From: Sipunculus nudus
Lineage: Eukaryota > Annelida > Sipuncula > Golfingiida > Sipunculidae
Assembly (NCBI GenBank): GCA_026874595.1
Contig: CM049310.1
Span: 46,351,058-46,415,057 of the forward strand
DNA: 64,000 nucleotides
Reading direction: 5' to 3'
The notes under the pieces are model-generated. The model was not told the origin of the DNA and searched no databases. It saw only the letters and a program-made list of their open reading frames with translations. The translations under genes and the position numbers were made by a program. Shown here piece after piece: positions 21,881 to 33,938 of this stretch (its first letter is position 1; every line of letters starts with the position of its first letter).

Positions 21881-22789
21881 GAACAGCAAACATGGGCGTA
21901 ATTATAGAACAGATATGGACAGTGACCAACTACAGTGAAATTTCGAAAATGGTCGCATTTTCGAGGTGGTCATCCAAGCGGATCTGATATAAAGAGGAAA
22001 ACAGAATTGGGACCTTGAAATAGTGGTCGTTATTTTGAGTTGGTCGCTAAATTGAGATGGTCGTTAGCCATTCTTTTACTCTATATATTTCATTATAGAC
22101 TGTCAATTTGATATCCAAGTTTACTGAAAATGACCAAGACCCAACACTGGCGGTGAAATCTAGTTCTCAATTAATGTCTCTGGCCCATGGAAGACCCTTG
22201 CACTTAAAGCAATACAAAGTGGAAGTGACTTTCCCAGTCTTTTTATCGTTGTGGTTATAACAATGACGTATGTATTTTCTGCAATTTCATATATTTTGTG
22301 GAGGAAAACCTGTATCCTCTTATAACACTATTATTCATATTTAAATAACAATTAATTATTTGCGCTATTTGGACGTACGTATATAAAGTTGTAAAAAGTG
22401 CTTTACAAAGGGGTTGCGAATTTGCGTACGGTCACTTCTTCAGCTTAAAATATTGCGTAAAAAATTAGGTGTCATGAAAAAGTCTAAATGTCAACTGACA
22501 TTGTCAAATATGTCATGTTAAATAAGTAAGTACAGGTCAAATTATCAAAATTGGAGTATTTAACGGGGGGGCATGATATGGCTTTACTTTGTAAAATGAA
22601 AATTACTTAACAAAATCCTGTAACTTTTTGTTGCTTTCCTTAAAGTGGTTTATTCTTGCACTGTTTACCATATAGCTTCTTCGTTCTAAAGTGAGAGAGA
22701 GAGAGAGAGAGGGGTGGGGGGTGGGGTGGGGGGTTTGGTACACTCATTTAATAACATATAATACAATCCACGTTTCAAAGGTAACTATA
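21881..22789. other. intergenic
   Basis: No supported gene. A short segment near 21925-22070 repeats AAATTTCGAAAATGGTCGC / TTTTGAGTTGGTCGC-type words and may be a decayed Tc1/mariner- or pogo-like MITE. (GA)n followed by a G-rich run lies near 22690-22735. Confidence 0.4.
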
Positions 22790-22795
22790 TTTATT
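22790..22795 (-). terminator. candidate poly(A) signal, innexin copy 1
   Basis: TTTATT on the plus strand (AATAAA on the minus) about 960 bp after the stop codon. Copies 2 and 3 have the same signal at similar distances (35290 and 42919). Confidence 0.4.
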
Positions 22796-23754
22796 TTCAG
22801 TATAAAATATAAACATATTTTATGACGCACATCTTTAAACAAGCATCGTAAACACATGAGAACATGCTGACATGCTCATAATAAACAGACAAACAGCAGC
22901 AATGTTTCAAAACATTCACTTTTCACAATTTTCTCTCTTTTGTGATACTTTGCTAACGTATCACATTCCCCATACTGACTAGGTGAAACGAAATAAATTA
23001 ACCGGGCTGGCAATCGGAAATTGTCCACATGAATTATCATCCAGATTGATAATCGGTAATCGGTACGACAACCATATTCTTACAGACAGGTTAAGGAAAT
23101 ATTAAAAGAACCGTGGAAAGGGTTCATCTGGATAAATAAGCAATAAATATGTTGATTTACAAGAATATTGAAATCATGGTTTGTTCCAGCTAATTGTCCA
23201 GCATGTGATGAGCATGTGGTTAAATTACCTCAACTCTTATATTCTCCTAAATAACGCCACAGTTGTCCATGAAACACACTTGCCATGAAATATACATTAA
23301 TTTACTTTAAAAAGGCAGTCTGAGGTAGCAGTTCATGCAAATGCACCTATATTTGATATCGTAGCCTGCCAGAGCCATCGAGAATTTTACATGAAAATCT
23401 TGATTCGATATATCGATGAATTGTGCCAGTGTCATATTATAAACTCTGCTCTAGAAGGAGTAGGCAGCGTCATGCTTGAAATCTTCTCAAAAGTACCGAG
23501 TCCATTTGCGAAGTAATGAAAATTCCAAAAAGGCGAAAACTTTCTGATGAACAACACAGCAACACATTTTAACTATGGCGACAATTAGTTTCTCTGTCTC
23601 TTGACTAACAGAACACTGACACATACAAATCAAGTCCAAGTTCGAAAATGTATGTCCAGACTTTATGGTTCAGTTGAGTACACTGACTACGTATGTGCGA
23701 TGCCTTTTGGACACAGCTATATATGAATGGTCTGTTTTTTAGCTCAAGCAAAGT

Positions 23755-25513
23755 TTAGGGTAAATCTTCTTCGTTAGTGTCTTTACTTTCAAGGAGAGGT
23801 TTTGGGGTTGAAAAGTTGTCCCATAATTTTGACACAAGCTCCGCTACAACAATTTCATTCGAATTCAGAGCAACAAGCCGGAGAAGCAGGACGCCATCTT
23901 GTCGTAAATATTCGTGGACAAATTCCTTGCATTTCTTTATGTCTTGTGCCTCTCCCTTTTTCATTCTGTCTTTGGCGCGCAAATGCCGTCTGACGTATTG
24001 TAACTGGTAAGCCCGAAGAGCACACATAAGGGTCCACTTAAAGACGCTGTACAGGGAAGCGATTGCCACTAATACAAGCCAGAACCATACGAAAATATAG
24101 ATTTTCTCATTAAAAAGATTGATCGGGAGTACACATTGGACGTTGTATTCATGATTATTTCCAAGAACTCTGACTTCGAATTTACACATGGTCACACGCG
24201 GGAACATTGAGGAGGCGACAAAATTTTCACCATTGAGAAGCGCGCGTAACACCTGAATACCGTACATATGGTAATCATTTCCAAGGAAGGCATTTAAGGC
24301 AAAAAGTTGAACCACAACGTTGATAAGGTAGAATAATTTAGTTAGAATATAAAGAAACACCAAATAGTTACCATAACGACGCCCACAAACTAAACAATTA
24401 CGCCGAGATAAATACTGTTTCAGCCCAACTAGACAGCCCTGTCGAAAATCCCGTTGTGCCACCAGGTAGCGCTCCATTTGCGCTGCCATAAAACTAACGG
24501 TTTTATCCATGGTTTCCGTGTATGCAGTGTGCTGAACTGTCATGGCGGACTCCACAATGTTGTTAACGTCAATGCCCAATCGGTTATTCATGAAACGCCA
24601 AACCATACAAGGGAAATAGAAGAACAGAGCTTGAACTAACAGTATCATAGGAACCCACTGGTAATACGTGATGTACTGTTCACGTTCAACTGTGTCCGGT
24701 AACTTCTCACGCAGAGGCACGTAATACGTGTTTGACACCCAACAGACCTGAAAACAAAACAAAAAATACCCGTGAACACATAAATCAGTTCAATTAACCT
24801 GACCATTGCACAAAATACCAACAGAGTTTGTCATAAGATTTAACATAAACTGATAGCTTGCATCTAAGTATTGATTTTGCGAATGGTGCCAGAACGACAA
24901 AGAAAAATATTTAAACTGAATCCTGATAAAGGACAACAGTAACATCACATAAACGAACAACCTATTAAAAGGTCATTATATTTCTCTATAGACGGAATGA
25001 TCTTACGGTGATAACTGCCACATGATCCGATTTTATTTTATTTTTTAGACCAATGGCTTGTGTTCTTTTTTTATAGCCCCGACCTGGTCATAGACCAAGA
25101 AACAGTTTCAATATGCGATTGATTTGTTACAATACTTACGGACGGATTTAGAATTTTAATATAAAATGAAATATCTGCATATACAGTCTTGAAATTTAAT
25201 TTCACGGTCAAATTAAATTAGAAAAATTAACAAAGTGCTCGTTGATTTTTATGTTCCTAACATGTATTACTTAATGGTCAGAACTGTAACATAGTAAATT
25301 TACCTTATTAGCATAATCCTCCCAGTTATCATTAAACTGCGCGGGACACCAGCAGTTGATGGGTTCCCCGGCGTACTGTTTAGTCGACACGACAATCGCA
25401 AACACCACGAGGACAAGCGTCGTGTATCGGTGGTTCAGACGGTCTACGAAATCGTCGTCCGACCGAACCTGCGTCTGTCCCACTTGGGTGGCTATGCCAA
25501 GGAGCTTGTCCAT
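23755..25513 (-). CDS. innexin, tandem copy 1
   Basis: Gap-junction channel protein of 400 residues, exons 25304-25513 (70 codons) and 23755-24747 (330 codons plus stop), phase 0, donor gtaaat, acceptor ttttcag. Four membrane segments at about 31-48, 103-121, 197-225 and 287-306. Extracellular loop 1 has Cys54 and Cys72 (plus an extra Cys56) and loop 2 has Cys258 and Cys275. The innexin signature YYQW is at 98-101, and CVLPINLFNEKIYIF follows loop 2. The start codon is in good context (AAGTCATGG) and is shared by copies 1-3. The first coding exon is preceded by 33 bp of UTR and a splice acceptor at 25547. The coding region and intron are nearly identical to copy 2. It appears intact. Innexins form hexameric to octameric hemichannels, and partner subunits could be the neighbouring copies. 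Confidence 0.95.
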
Positions 25514-25670
25514 GACTTCCGGTCCCGGCTGATGTTATTCTCGTTTCTGAAAAGAAAAGAAGGAAAGATGTTGTGTAGTTTCTCAGTATGCTTAATTCAA
25601 ATCACAAATTAAATGTCTAAGCACTTCAGTTTCTTAATTAAATATTCTACTCTGTGCAAACATTCTTTAT

Positions 25671-25760
25671 ATAATAATAATAATTATAATAATAATAATT
25701 ATAATAATAATAATAGAAATAGAAATAATAATAATATTTTTTATTATTATTATTATTATT
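25671..25760. repeat. (AAT)n microsatellite in the 5'-UTR intron
   Basis: Interrupted AAT/TTA trinucleotides. A trinucleotide array of this kind occupies the same intron in copies 2 (38309) and 3 (45924), so it predates the duplications. Confidence 0.85.
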
Positions 25761-26560
25761 TAGTGGTGGGCCGATCATCGAGTTTTATCGAAAGTCAGTC
25801 GGTTTGCTGTCACTTTCAAGCGCTCGATTACCAAAGGCAACTATCGATTACATCATAATAATGATTTCAGAATACCTTTATGTTATAGGCAAATATTATT
25901 CTTCCATTTTTACCACATTCCGTGCTTCATATAATGAGTGAGTGTTCCCAAATAACTTCCGTATGTAGCTGAGTATGACTCGTTAGATGCGAGAACGGTG
26001 GACTTATTAAACTTATTAGCTGTGAACTCGCAGGGAGTTGCAGAATAAGCGGAGATTTTTCGCACGAGATGTACATTGCAAAATATGGGCGGGATGGCGT
26101 TAAAATACCCCATATATTCTCCAGGTCTATGCCAATTTTGCGAGATTCTCTTAGAGATAAGCGATGCCAGGTGCCGCTGTTTAGGCCGTCCTTTAAAAAT
26201 TTTTGTTTGGGCTTACCCGGCCCATAAAATCTGCATTCATGTGCTAGAAAAACAGCCCCTCTAAAGGCCTATTATTCTTAGATGCTCTTAATTCCCATGA
26301 TGAAAGGTTTTACCCGACTTTACCGATCGTTTAATTTGATCCTTAATATTAGTGTGATTGTGTCTATATACGTGGAAGGGACGGTACATTCGTGTGCGAG
26401 AGGAGAATACCTGCCGGGGAAAGGCAGGTACAGTTTCACAGATAGTTCCATATTTCTTTGATAACTGCATATATTTGTCTGAACCGATTAATTATCGAAC
26501 ATCGATCGTTTTTCTCAAACCGATGATCGATTATGAAAAAGGAACCGACTCCCACCACTA
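25761..26560. mobile_element. non-autonomous hAT transposon, second copy
   Basis: It starts TAGTGGTGGG and ends with the exact complement CCCACCACTA. The flanking 8-bp repeat TTATTATT (25753-25760, 26561-26568) lies inside the trinucleotide array. The 800-bp interior matches the element at 5236-6106. It sits in the untranslated-exon intron of innexin copy 1 and is absent from the same intron of copies 2 and 3. Confidence 0.92.
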
Positions 26561-26780
26561 TTATTATTATTATTATTATTATTATCATTATTATATTAGA
26601 TTGTCAGACATTATACGGTGTCAGACATATTCATTTTGAATATACAGAATATTATAAATATTTATTATGGATATTTAATAAATATTTATAAATTTCTTCA
26701 TATCCTAGGTTTATAAAATTAAATGTATTCACACATATATCATTTATTGATTTGATTTTATTGGTATGTCAAAGTCTTAC

Positions 26781-26936
26781 CTCTTAATGATTAAGTAAAG
26801 ATGCTCAAAGAAGCAATGTTCTGATTCCTTTCTTCTGATGTTAATCCTGTTCTTCCGCTGCTGTGTACAGAAACTTTTCACTGCAGTATCTTGAAGTTGT
26901 TTGGTGATTATGGGAGATACAGGGGCATATATAAAC
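26781..26936 (-). promoter_or_regulatory. innexin copy 1 core promoter and untranslated exon
   Basis: Reading on the minus strand: a TATA box (26926-26936, in GTTTATATATG), then CCCCTGTATCTCCC, then an untranslated exon that ends at donor AGAG|gtaag (26781). The same order, with CCCCTGTACCTCCC, is found at copies 2 and 3. The transcription start is inferred to lie near 26900. Confidence 0.65.
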
Positions 26937-27068
26937 ACCCTAGTAGCCTAGTAGCTATAGAGATAATGAGCTAACAACACAGGCTTGTGGGGATGAAAAG
27001 TTATAACTTGTATTCATGATCAGATCATTAGTCCACTGTTCACCCCTAATTATAATGAGGGGTGTGGA

Positions 27069-27155
27069 AACGTGTAACGCGTGCCGTGGCCTGTCCCCTG
27101 ATCCTTTGCCTGAAGTGGCTTAATTAAAGATGGGATTTGATTGCGACACTTCCGG
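27069..27155 (-). promoter_or_regulatory. conserved upstream block, innexin copy 1
   Basis: An 87-bp block shared with copies 2 (38824-38910) and 3 (46491-46577). It includes GTGCCG, GGCCTGTCC, TGATCCTTTG, the palindrome CTTAATTAAAG (27119-27129) and CACTTCCGG (27147-27155). The last reads CCGGAAGTG on the gene strand, an ETS-type core, and the palindrome is homeodomain-like. The distance between the two motifs is the same in all three copies. Confidence 0.7.
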
Positions 27156-29689
27156 ATTGTTAACGGGGCATATTTTGAAAACGAGCATGCACTGTATATA
27201 TTTTATTCAGAATTCAATAATCTCCTAATTTATGCCAATATTATGATCGTTGCATATTTGGTTATTGTGAATCCGTTGAAGCTTCCAGCTAATATAATCG
27301 AAGCATTTATATATCACGTGGTCGACTTTATATAGTTTTTTTACATGTGTTTTTATACAGTTGTGAATTCTGACTGAAAAATACTGCTTGTGATTAAGAG
27401 TATAATCTTAATCTATCATTTACACAGTGTCAAGGAGCTAATTTGACACTTCTCACATCACGTGTCTCTGACTTATATTGTGGGTGAATCTGCACCTAAA
27501 ACGGTAATTTTCTGTAAATAATTATATATTATTTAACTGAACAAGACGTATTATCATACAACCAAACAAGTTTTATCATTATACAAATGAACAAGAGACT
27601 TACGTCAAAATGTAGTTGTACATGCATGCCTTAAAGACAAAAACTAGATGTTTCTCATCTCTGAGATATTACAGAGATATATAGAGTCACATGGTACGGT
27701 TCTTGCACATGTAAAATGCGCAATTAAAGTATCTGAAGGAGAAAAAACTATTATCCATTAAGCCGAAAAATAAAAAAAAGTTGAAAGTGACCCGACCGGT
27801 TTCCGTTAAATTGTCACGGGTATGATTTTTTTAACCTTTTTAGCAACAACCAATCTATATATGACCTCTGTTATATCGGTATAAATGTGTTATGAACAGC
27901 GTCATAATGTCGGGTTCCGCGTCGGAATTCAAGGTGCACAGTTATATAAATATTATATTGGTGTTTTCGTACTCTTCTTTTGCACAAACGGGATGGGTGA
28001 CTGTGATGAGATTACCAGGCGAGGGACGGCCCGGAAATATCAGCGGGTGTTGAAAATTCAGGACGCACTGGAAATACATTACGTACCGAAATTACAGGAC
28101 GTACTGTTAAATGAGGACAAGTGCTGATATTTTCGCCAAATGATATCATGGACGTTCTCTGGCGACACGGATTGCAAAAATGTTCTTGAGAAGAACACTC
28201 TCGCAAAGTTTTATGTAAACCTTCAAAGAGAACAAATCCACTGCGAAAAGGAATATTTTTTTCCATCGTAGTAGTTTCTGTCATTTATCCATCAAGTTTC
28301 CCAAAGGAATGAAACGTTCTTCTTACATGTTTAACTGATCAACCCTTTCAAATTTGAATGGCCTTCTCTTGTATGCTCTCATCAACCGAAAATAGGATAG
28401 TTCAAACAAATAGTTCCGCTAATGCGGAGAACATTGATCAGGCAAAACTAAGTTTAAAGTGTCTGTATAGGGTTAGCCGTATGAAGGTTATAGGTTTCAT
28501 ATATTTTAGATTCACATTGTTTTCTCAAGTCAAACTAGGCTGCAAAGAGTTGGTTTACTTTCTCTTAAGGCTAGCTAAAACATGTCTTATCTGTTTTTGT
28601 TTTGTGATTTCCGACATACTCTGCGTATATCTAAATGAATTGTAAATATTCCCTGCTAAGAAAGGTATAATACCTTTGTGACGGATCAGATCAAAGGTCT
28701 TGAACGACACACTTCATCCCCTACATTAAGAGTTCAGTTTTTTTACCTTCAGGTAAACGCTTAGATGTAATATTCTGCAGAACTACTCGTTTTAATAAAT
28801 CTCTTGTGCCATCGGTATTAAACTTTTAAACTCACAACCCTCTGGATATTTAATGTTTTAAATTATGTGTTTTACCTGGAGAATTATCTGTTTTATCATT
28901 TTTACATGCTTATTTTTACCTGCATTGCCAAATACGTTCTGTGTTATTGTTATGTATTTATTTACTTTTTATGTAATGAATTGCAAGTCAACAACGAATT
29001 CCTTGAATAGACGGTAGGGAAGGCTTATAAATATTAACTTATCTTACATTATCTTATGAATTGGTTTATCTACAAGCGGTTAGTAAACAAGATATGTCCA
29101 TGGTGACATACATAAGAACTTTAAACTGAAGGGGGGAGGGGATATTGCATATGCGAGGAGGTTTAAAGGTCACTAGCTGAAAAAAATAGCACAACTCTGG
29201 AACGTATGACTTGAAGCAATATGTCCTTGTTGAATGTATATGGATTATTTGGTGGGGCTTCCACATGTAATAAACATGTCGGGGCGAGCTAAAACGTCTA
29301 TTATACTCCAGGCTAATTTTATATATTGCATTCCATGTGCTTATTATACTCTTTGTGAAAATTGGGAAATTGAATCGGTGAACGTATGTATCATTTACCA
29401 ATAAAAAAAACCCAAGGGCCAAAGTTTAAAGCATCCATGTATTTTTAACAGTAAATATCAAAACAATAACAGAATTAAGAGCGTCCGATATGGGGGTGCA
29501 AACCCTGCGCGGATGACAGGCCTAGTGTTCCAAGTTGGTTCCATGAAAAGTTAATTAAACCTATTATTCCTTTTAATTTTTTTTTAATTAAAAACAATTG
29601 AAAAAAAAACCACCCTGGCCATCATGGTATTGCTTTCCTTGATTTTAAACATAGCTAACTAAAAAAAACAAATGCCCCCCCCCCCATTT
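27156..29689. other. upstream part of innexin duplication unit 1
   Basis: No supported gene. Blocks are homologous to the region upstream of copy 2: 27780-28020 with 40010-40250 (shared AGCAACAACCAATC, AAGGTGCACA, TATTATA, ACAAACGGGAT) and 28380-29420 with 41060-41710. 29055-29300 also resembles the TTAA MITE at 33494. Confidence 0.6.
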
Positions 29690-29697
29690 GATGCACG

Positions 29698-29985
29698 TTG
29701 CAGAGAAATAAATCTACAATAGTTGGGAAACAAATACATGACTCAATTAAAGGTGGCCCAAGAACTGTAGACATATTTGTAAACGCAGTCAGTAATGACG
29801 TTCAGGATGATGAACTGAAAAAATATATTGTTAATAAAGGAGTAAATGTATTGAAAATTGAAAAAGTCTCTCATGATGAATCTATGATGAAGTCATACAA
29901 GGTGCAAATAAGGGTAAATGATATAGATATGGTAATGGATGCAGATTTTTGGCCAGAGGGTATTGGTTGTAGAAATTTTTTTTAA
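29698..29985 (+). pseudogene. LINE ORF1 C-terminal fragment
   Basis: Ninety-five residues with an RRM-like pattern (VDIFVNAVSNDV, YKVQIRVNDIDMVMDADF) ending WPEGIGCRNFF, a C-terminal motif of the form WP.G...R.F common in ORF1 of CR1/L2-like LINEs. The true start is missing. Confidence 0.6.
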
Positions 29986-30029
29986 CAAGAAGGCGTGACA
30001 ATAGCAATAGTGGTAAATCATAATCTGCA

Positions 30030-30763
30030 TTGATCATGGCGGCACTGACAACTCCTACAAACCTCAGTTGTATATCATATAACCTAACGGGTGATAACAA
30101 TGATACAAAAAGGTCATATATAGGAAACCTTATTGAAACAAACCATGTCGATTTTATATTTTTTCAAGAGACCTGGTTGCTTAGTGAACGAGAGCCATTA
30201 CTAGCCACTATTCATAAGAATTATATGTTTAATGCTCAGACAGGTATGGACAGCTCAAAGGATATAATGTGTGGTCGCCCATTGGGTGGAGTGGCCATTC
30301 TATGGCACCAGTCGCTCTCAGGCCGTGTTCATCCTGTAAATGTAAAGTCAAATCGTCTGTGTGCTATATCTTTACAACTGTCAGATGTTTTTAATGTCAT
30401 ATTAATTTGTATATATTTGCCGTGTGACAATCGATCACAAACAGATGCTGATCAGGAATTTATTGATACTTTGAGTGAGCTTCAGCATATTTTAGAAACA
30501 CGTGATGCAATTGCTGTTATCATTGGTTGAGATTGTATTGATGATCTAAATAGATATAATGCCCACACAAAGTACTTAAACAGTTTTTGCAGCACCCATC
30601 AACTATACTTTGCTTGGGACAGTCCAGATGATGTGCCAGATCATACTTATATGAATTGTGAGGGAGTGGGTGTATCTACTATTGATCACTTTATATGTTC
30701 CGGTAATATTTACAAATCTATCTCACATGTTAGAATTGTAGATGATCCATTGAACGCTTCCAG
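30030..30763 (+). pseudogene. LINE endonuclease domain, 5' part
   Basis: EEP/APE-type endonuclease fragment. FFQETWL carries the catalytic Glu, GGVAILWHQSL is the usual glycine-rich block, and ICIYLPCD precedes a stretch that should contain the GDFN-like motif. Here VIIG is followed by an in-frame TGA (30528-30530). The frame then continues through DHTYMN and STIDHF to the TRIM insertion. It cannot make a working protein. Confidence 0.8.
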
Positions 30764-32530
30764 TGTTACGGTCCCTTTTCACACCAAACAACTCAGGCCG
30801 AACCGTAACACATATGCTCAGACACGTTCTCTTCAAATGAATACGTAACCAAAATATGGGTGCAAAAACAGTACTATATTACTAGATTACAATATTTACA
30901 TTCATACACAAATAATATAATATTCAATACATAACGTAAATTATAACCAAGTCTCTGACGAAAACTGAGTCTCTAAATAACGAACTGTAACGAAATACTT
31001 AACTGAATCCGGTATACGAGAAACTGAAGTCCATCATCAACACATAATTCGGGCACACACAAAACTGAAGTCCTGTATTAATCCATGTGGCACCAAACAA
31101 ACAAAGTCTCTCCTCTTCTTAAATAATAAAGTTCATGGCGTGGTTCATGGCATTCCGTGGGCTTGGGGACCAAGAGCCCACGGTCACGGTCTCCGGGGAT
31201 AACAGCAATGTGGCGTATCAAAGTCAATAGTCCCGCCTCGTCCTGCAGGCGAGTTCGTTTTATAGGTTTTCAACAATGGGTGAAAACCGCAGAAGTTTGT
31301 GGTTTTGCTTGAGAGAAACGATAGCGCCGGCAGAACTGCAGAACCAGTACTGAATGGTCCAAGAATAGTTTTTATGTTTCTAAAAGCGCGTCAGTAGTCA
31401 CTGATAGCGGGGTGGATCCATAAGCGTGGAAACGGGGGCGGCCACACCACTTCGTGGCGCCATCCTCCGATGTCCGGGTGACGTCCATGCAACACCCCCA
31501 CCCTTAAAAGAAAGAAGGTAAGGAGAGCAAAGCATTAGCACTGTATGACGAGTGTATAAGTAGTTTGATATCTTAAGAATTAGTTTATGCTTCTCAAAAC
31601 TAATTAATTATCATCATCACAAATAGTATAATCAGCAATATCTTAATACATGTAATATATGTAATACAACTCTTCCAAAGGACAGAAAATTCCATTGGAA
31701 TAAAAACTGTCAAAATGCTTTTGAAAGAGCCAAAGCTATATTACAAAGTGCACCTGTGTTACAGGCTCCAAATTTTGATAAACGTCGCGGTCGCCATTAT
31801 GTTACGGTCCCTTTTCACACCAAACAACTCAGGCCGAACCGTAACACATATGCTCAGACACGTTCTCTTCAAATGAATACGTAACCAAAATATGGGTGCA
31901 AAAACAGTACTATATTACTAGATTACAATATTTACATTCATACACAAATAATATAATATTCAATACATAACGTAATTTATAACCAAGTCTCTGACGAAAA
32001 CTGAGTCTCTAAATAACGAACTGTAACGAAATACTTAACTGAATCCGGTATACGAGAAACTGAAGTCCATCATCAACACATAATTCGGGCACACACAAAA
32101 CTGAAGTCCTGTATTAATCCATGTGGCACCAAACAAACAAAGTCTCTCCTCTTCTTAAATAATAAAGTTCATGGCGTGGTTCATGGCATTCCGTGGGCTT
32201 GGGGACCAAGAGCCCACGGTCACGGTCCCCGGGGATAACAGCAATGTGGAGTATCAAAGTCAATAGTCCCGCCTCGTCCTGCAGGCGAGTTCGTTTTATA
32301 GGTTTTCAACAATGGGTGAAAACCGCAGAAGTTTGTGGTTTTGCTTGAGAGAAACGATAGCGCCGGCAGAACTGCAGAACCAGTACTGAATGGTCCAAGA
32401 ATAGTTTTTATGTTTCTAAAAGCGCGTCAGTAGTCACTGATAGCGGGGTGGATCCATAAGCGTGGAAACGGGGGCGGCCACACCACTTCGTGGCGCCATC
32501 CTCCGATGTCCGGGTGACGTCCATGCAACA
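30764..32530 (-). mobile_element. TRIM-like LTR retrotransposon, 1767 bp
   Basis: Two direct repeats of exactly 731 bp (30764-31494, 31800-32530) start TGTTAC and end GCAACA. Only about three substitutions are visible between them. They are flanked by a 4-bp duplication CCAG (30760-30763, 32531-32534), and 305 bp separates them. On the minus strand the order is LTR, then TGGCGACCGCGACG next to it as a primer-binding-site candidate, then a purine run AAGGGTGGGGG just before the other LTR. A TATAAAA box also reads on the minus strand inside each LTR. There is no gag or pol of its own. Confidence 0.9.
31672..31790 (+). pseudogene. Gypsy RT/RNase H junction fragment, antisense in TRIM
   Basis: Translating the plus strand gives a 30-residue piece with FHWNKNCQNAFERAK and SAPVLQAPNF, the recognisable connection between reverse transcriptase and RNase H in Ty3/Gypsy polyproteins. 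It is antisense to the inferred orientation of the surrounding TRIM and ends at its primer-binding site. This could be captured sequence or the result of a rearrangement. It is too short to function. Confidence 0.6.
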
Positions 32531-32534
32531 CCAG

Positions 32535-33268
32535 TCATAGTCCTGTATTTTTTAAATTTAATATTGATGCAGGTCAGTATTACATGGTGAATAATGTGAT
32601 GACTTTCAAGAAAACACAAATTGATTGGGTTAACTCAACTGAGAACGGGATCATAGAATATAAGAATGCTTTAGATATGTACCTTAAGGACATTTGCATA
32701 GCTAGTAATCATTTGACATGTATGGATAACGCGTGCTCATTATCTGAGCATAAGAAAAGTATTGATGTTTTATATACCGATATTGTGAATAGCTGTGTCA
32801 GTGCAAGTAATCATTGTCTACCCTTTAAGAAAACACCTAGGTGTAAACTTAACCAAATACCATACTGGTCGGAGCACGTTAAGCCCTTTAAAGAATAAGC
32901 ACTTTTCTGGCATTTGCCGTGGAACCAAAATGATCGTCCAACAATTAGACATGTAGCCACTACAAGACGCAGAACGCGAGCCCACTATCATCAGGCAGTG
33001 AAGCAGTGTAAACGAAATGAGGATATTTTTTGCTTTATAACAGTTGTGATCGAGACCTGTGGGCGGAGATTTGGAAAATTAGATCAGGTGTTCCTGTGCA
33101 GACTAAGGTTGTTGACAATAAATGTTTATGTACTGAGATTGCCAATCATTTTAGGAAAAAATACGAGGATTTGTATAATAGTCTCCATGACAATGCAGAT
33201 GATCATAGTGCATTAGAAGATGTGACAATGCGAAGGATACATGTGAATGATAAATTAGTATTAAAGTA
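32535..33268 (+). pseudogene. LINE endonuclease end and linker
   Basis: Directly after the TRIM the endonuclease resumes: with one CCAG removed the frame reads through SHSPVFF, the C-terminal S-D-H-x-P-like motif (Asp lost). The segment to 32898 then has WVNSTENGIIEYKNALD and YWSEHVKPFK. It ends at a stop. 32914-33268 shows TTRRRTRAHYHQAVK and, in another frame, LWAEIWKIRSG and ANHFRKKYEDLYNS, which are typical of the segment between endonuclease and reverse transcriptase. Confidence 0.7.
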
Positions 33269-33493
33269 ATAAAGTATTGTTCATTGTCTTGCAGGGTCTT
33301 TTTCCCTCATAAATATATTCATTGCACGCTTTAACACATTTTTATGCACTATGTATACTGTTGAAAATAATGTTGCACGGTTCTCAGCTAAAAGAGTTAA
33401 GTATACATCTGTCGGTGTACTTGGAAACAATCTAAGATATCTTGAAAGTGAGATTGATAAATATCGAATGTGGGGCGACACTGGTAATCTTAA

Positions 33494-33938
33494 AGGGGCC
33501 TTTTGAAAAAGAATTTATGTGATTTCTGGCATCCTCTGTGTATATATCAATGATCTAAGGGTAATTTTGGTTGTAAAAACTTCTTATAAGGCCTTTGTGA
33601 AGGATGTATAAACTTGTTTATCTACAACATGTTTGTAAACACAGTATTGTTGACAAGCGAGAAAAACAAGTAACCTAAGGTAATAGGTTGCATAAATGCG
33701 GAGGTAGAAAGGTCTCTTGTTGCAAAACGCCATTAGCCAAGGTTATCTGACTTGCTGCCAGATGCTCTTGTTGAATTTGTTTTGATTATTTTGGCGGGCC
33801 CCACATATTATAAACACATTGATATAAACGAAACAAGCAGCCTGTGTGTGGTGATATCCATGTTTTCTGGCATACTTTTGTAAAAGCTCCAAGGGATTAC
33901 CTATAGTTTATAAAGGTCAGATTGGTAATTGGGCCCCT
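33494..33938. mobile_element. TTAA-type MITE, 445 bp
   Basis: It begins AGGGGCCTTTTG and ends GGGCCCCT, flanked on both sides by TTAA (33490-33493 and 33939-33942), as for piggyBac- or Kolobok-like insertions. The interior is related to 28600-29300 (GTTTATCTACAA, GGAGGTAGAAAGGTC, CTTGTTGAAT, GGCGGGCCCCACAT against GGTGGGGCTTCCACAT). Non-coding. Confidence 0.75.

Larger units (their letters stand above)
29690..33489 (+). mobile_element. decayed non-LTR retrotransposon (LINE)
   Basis: Remnant of a two-ORF LINE: the C-terminal part of ORF1 (29698-29985), the endonuclease part of ORF2 (30030-30763 and, after an inserted LTR element, 32535-32898), and a linker with a frameshift (32914-33268). A reverse transcriptase domain is not recognisable before a TTAA MITE at 33494, so the copy is truncated or too decayed. 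Its 5' limit is uncertain. Confidence 0.8.

Noticed and set aside
23777-24639. Plus-strand frames across innexin copy 1 (similar ones in copies 2-4)
   Set aside because: They are antisense to the innexin exons.
25671-25760. CRISPR-like or coding Asn repeat in AAT array
   Set aside because: It is a plain trinucleotide microsatellite in an intron of an animal gene.
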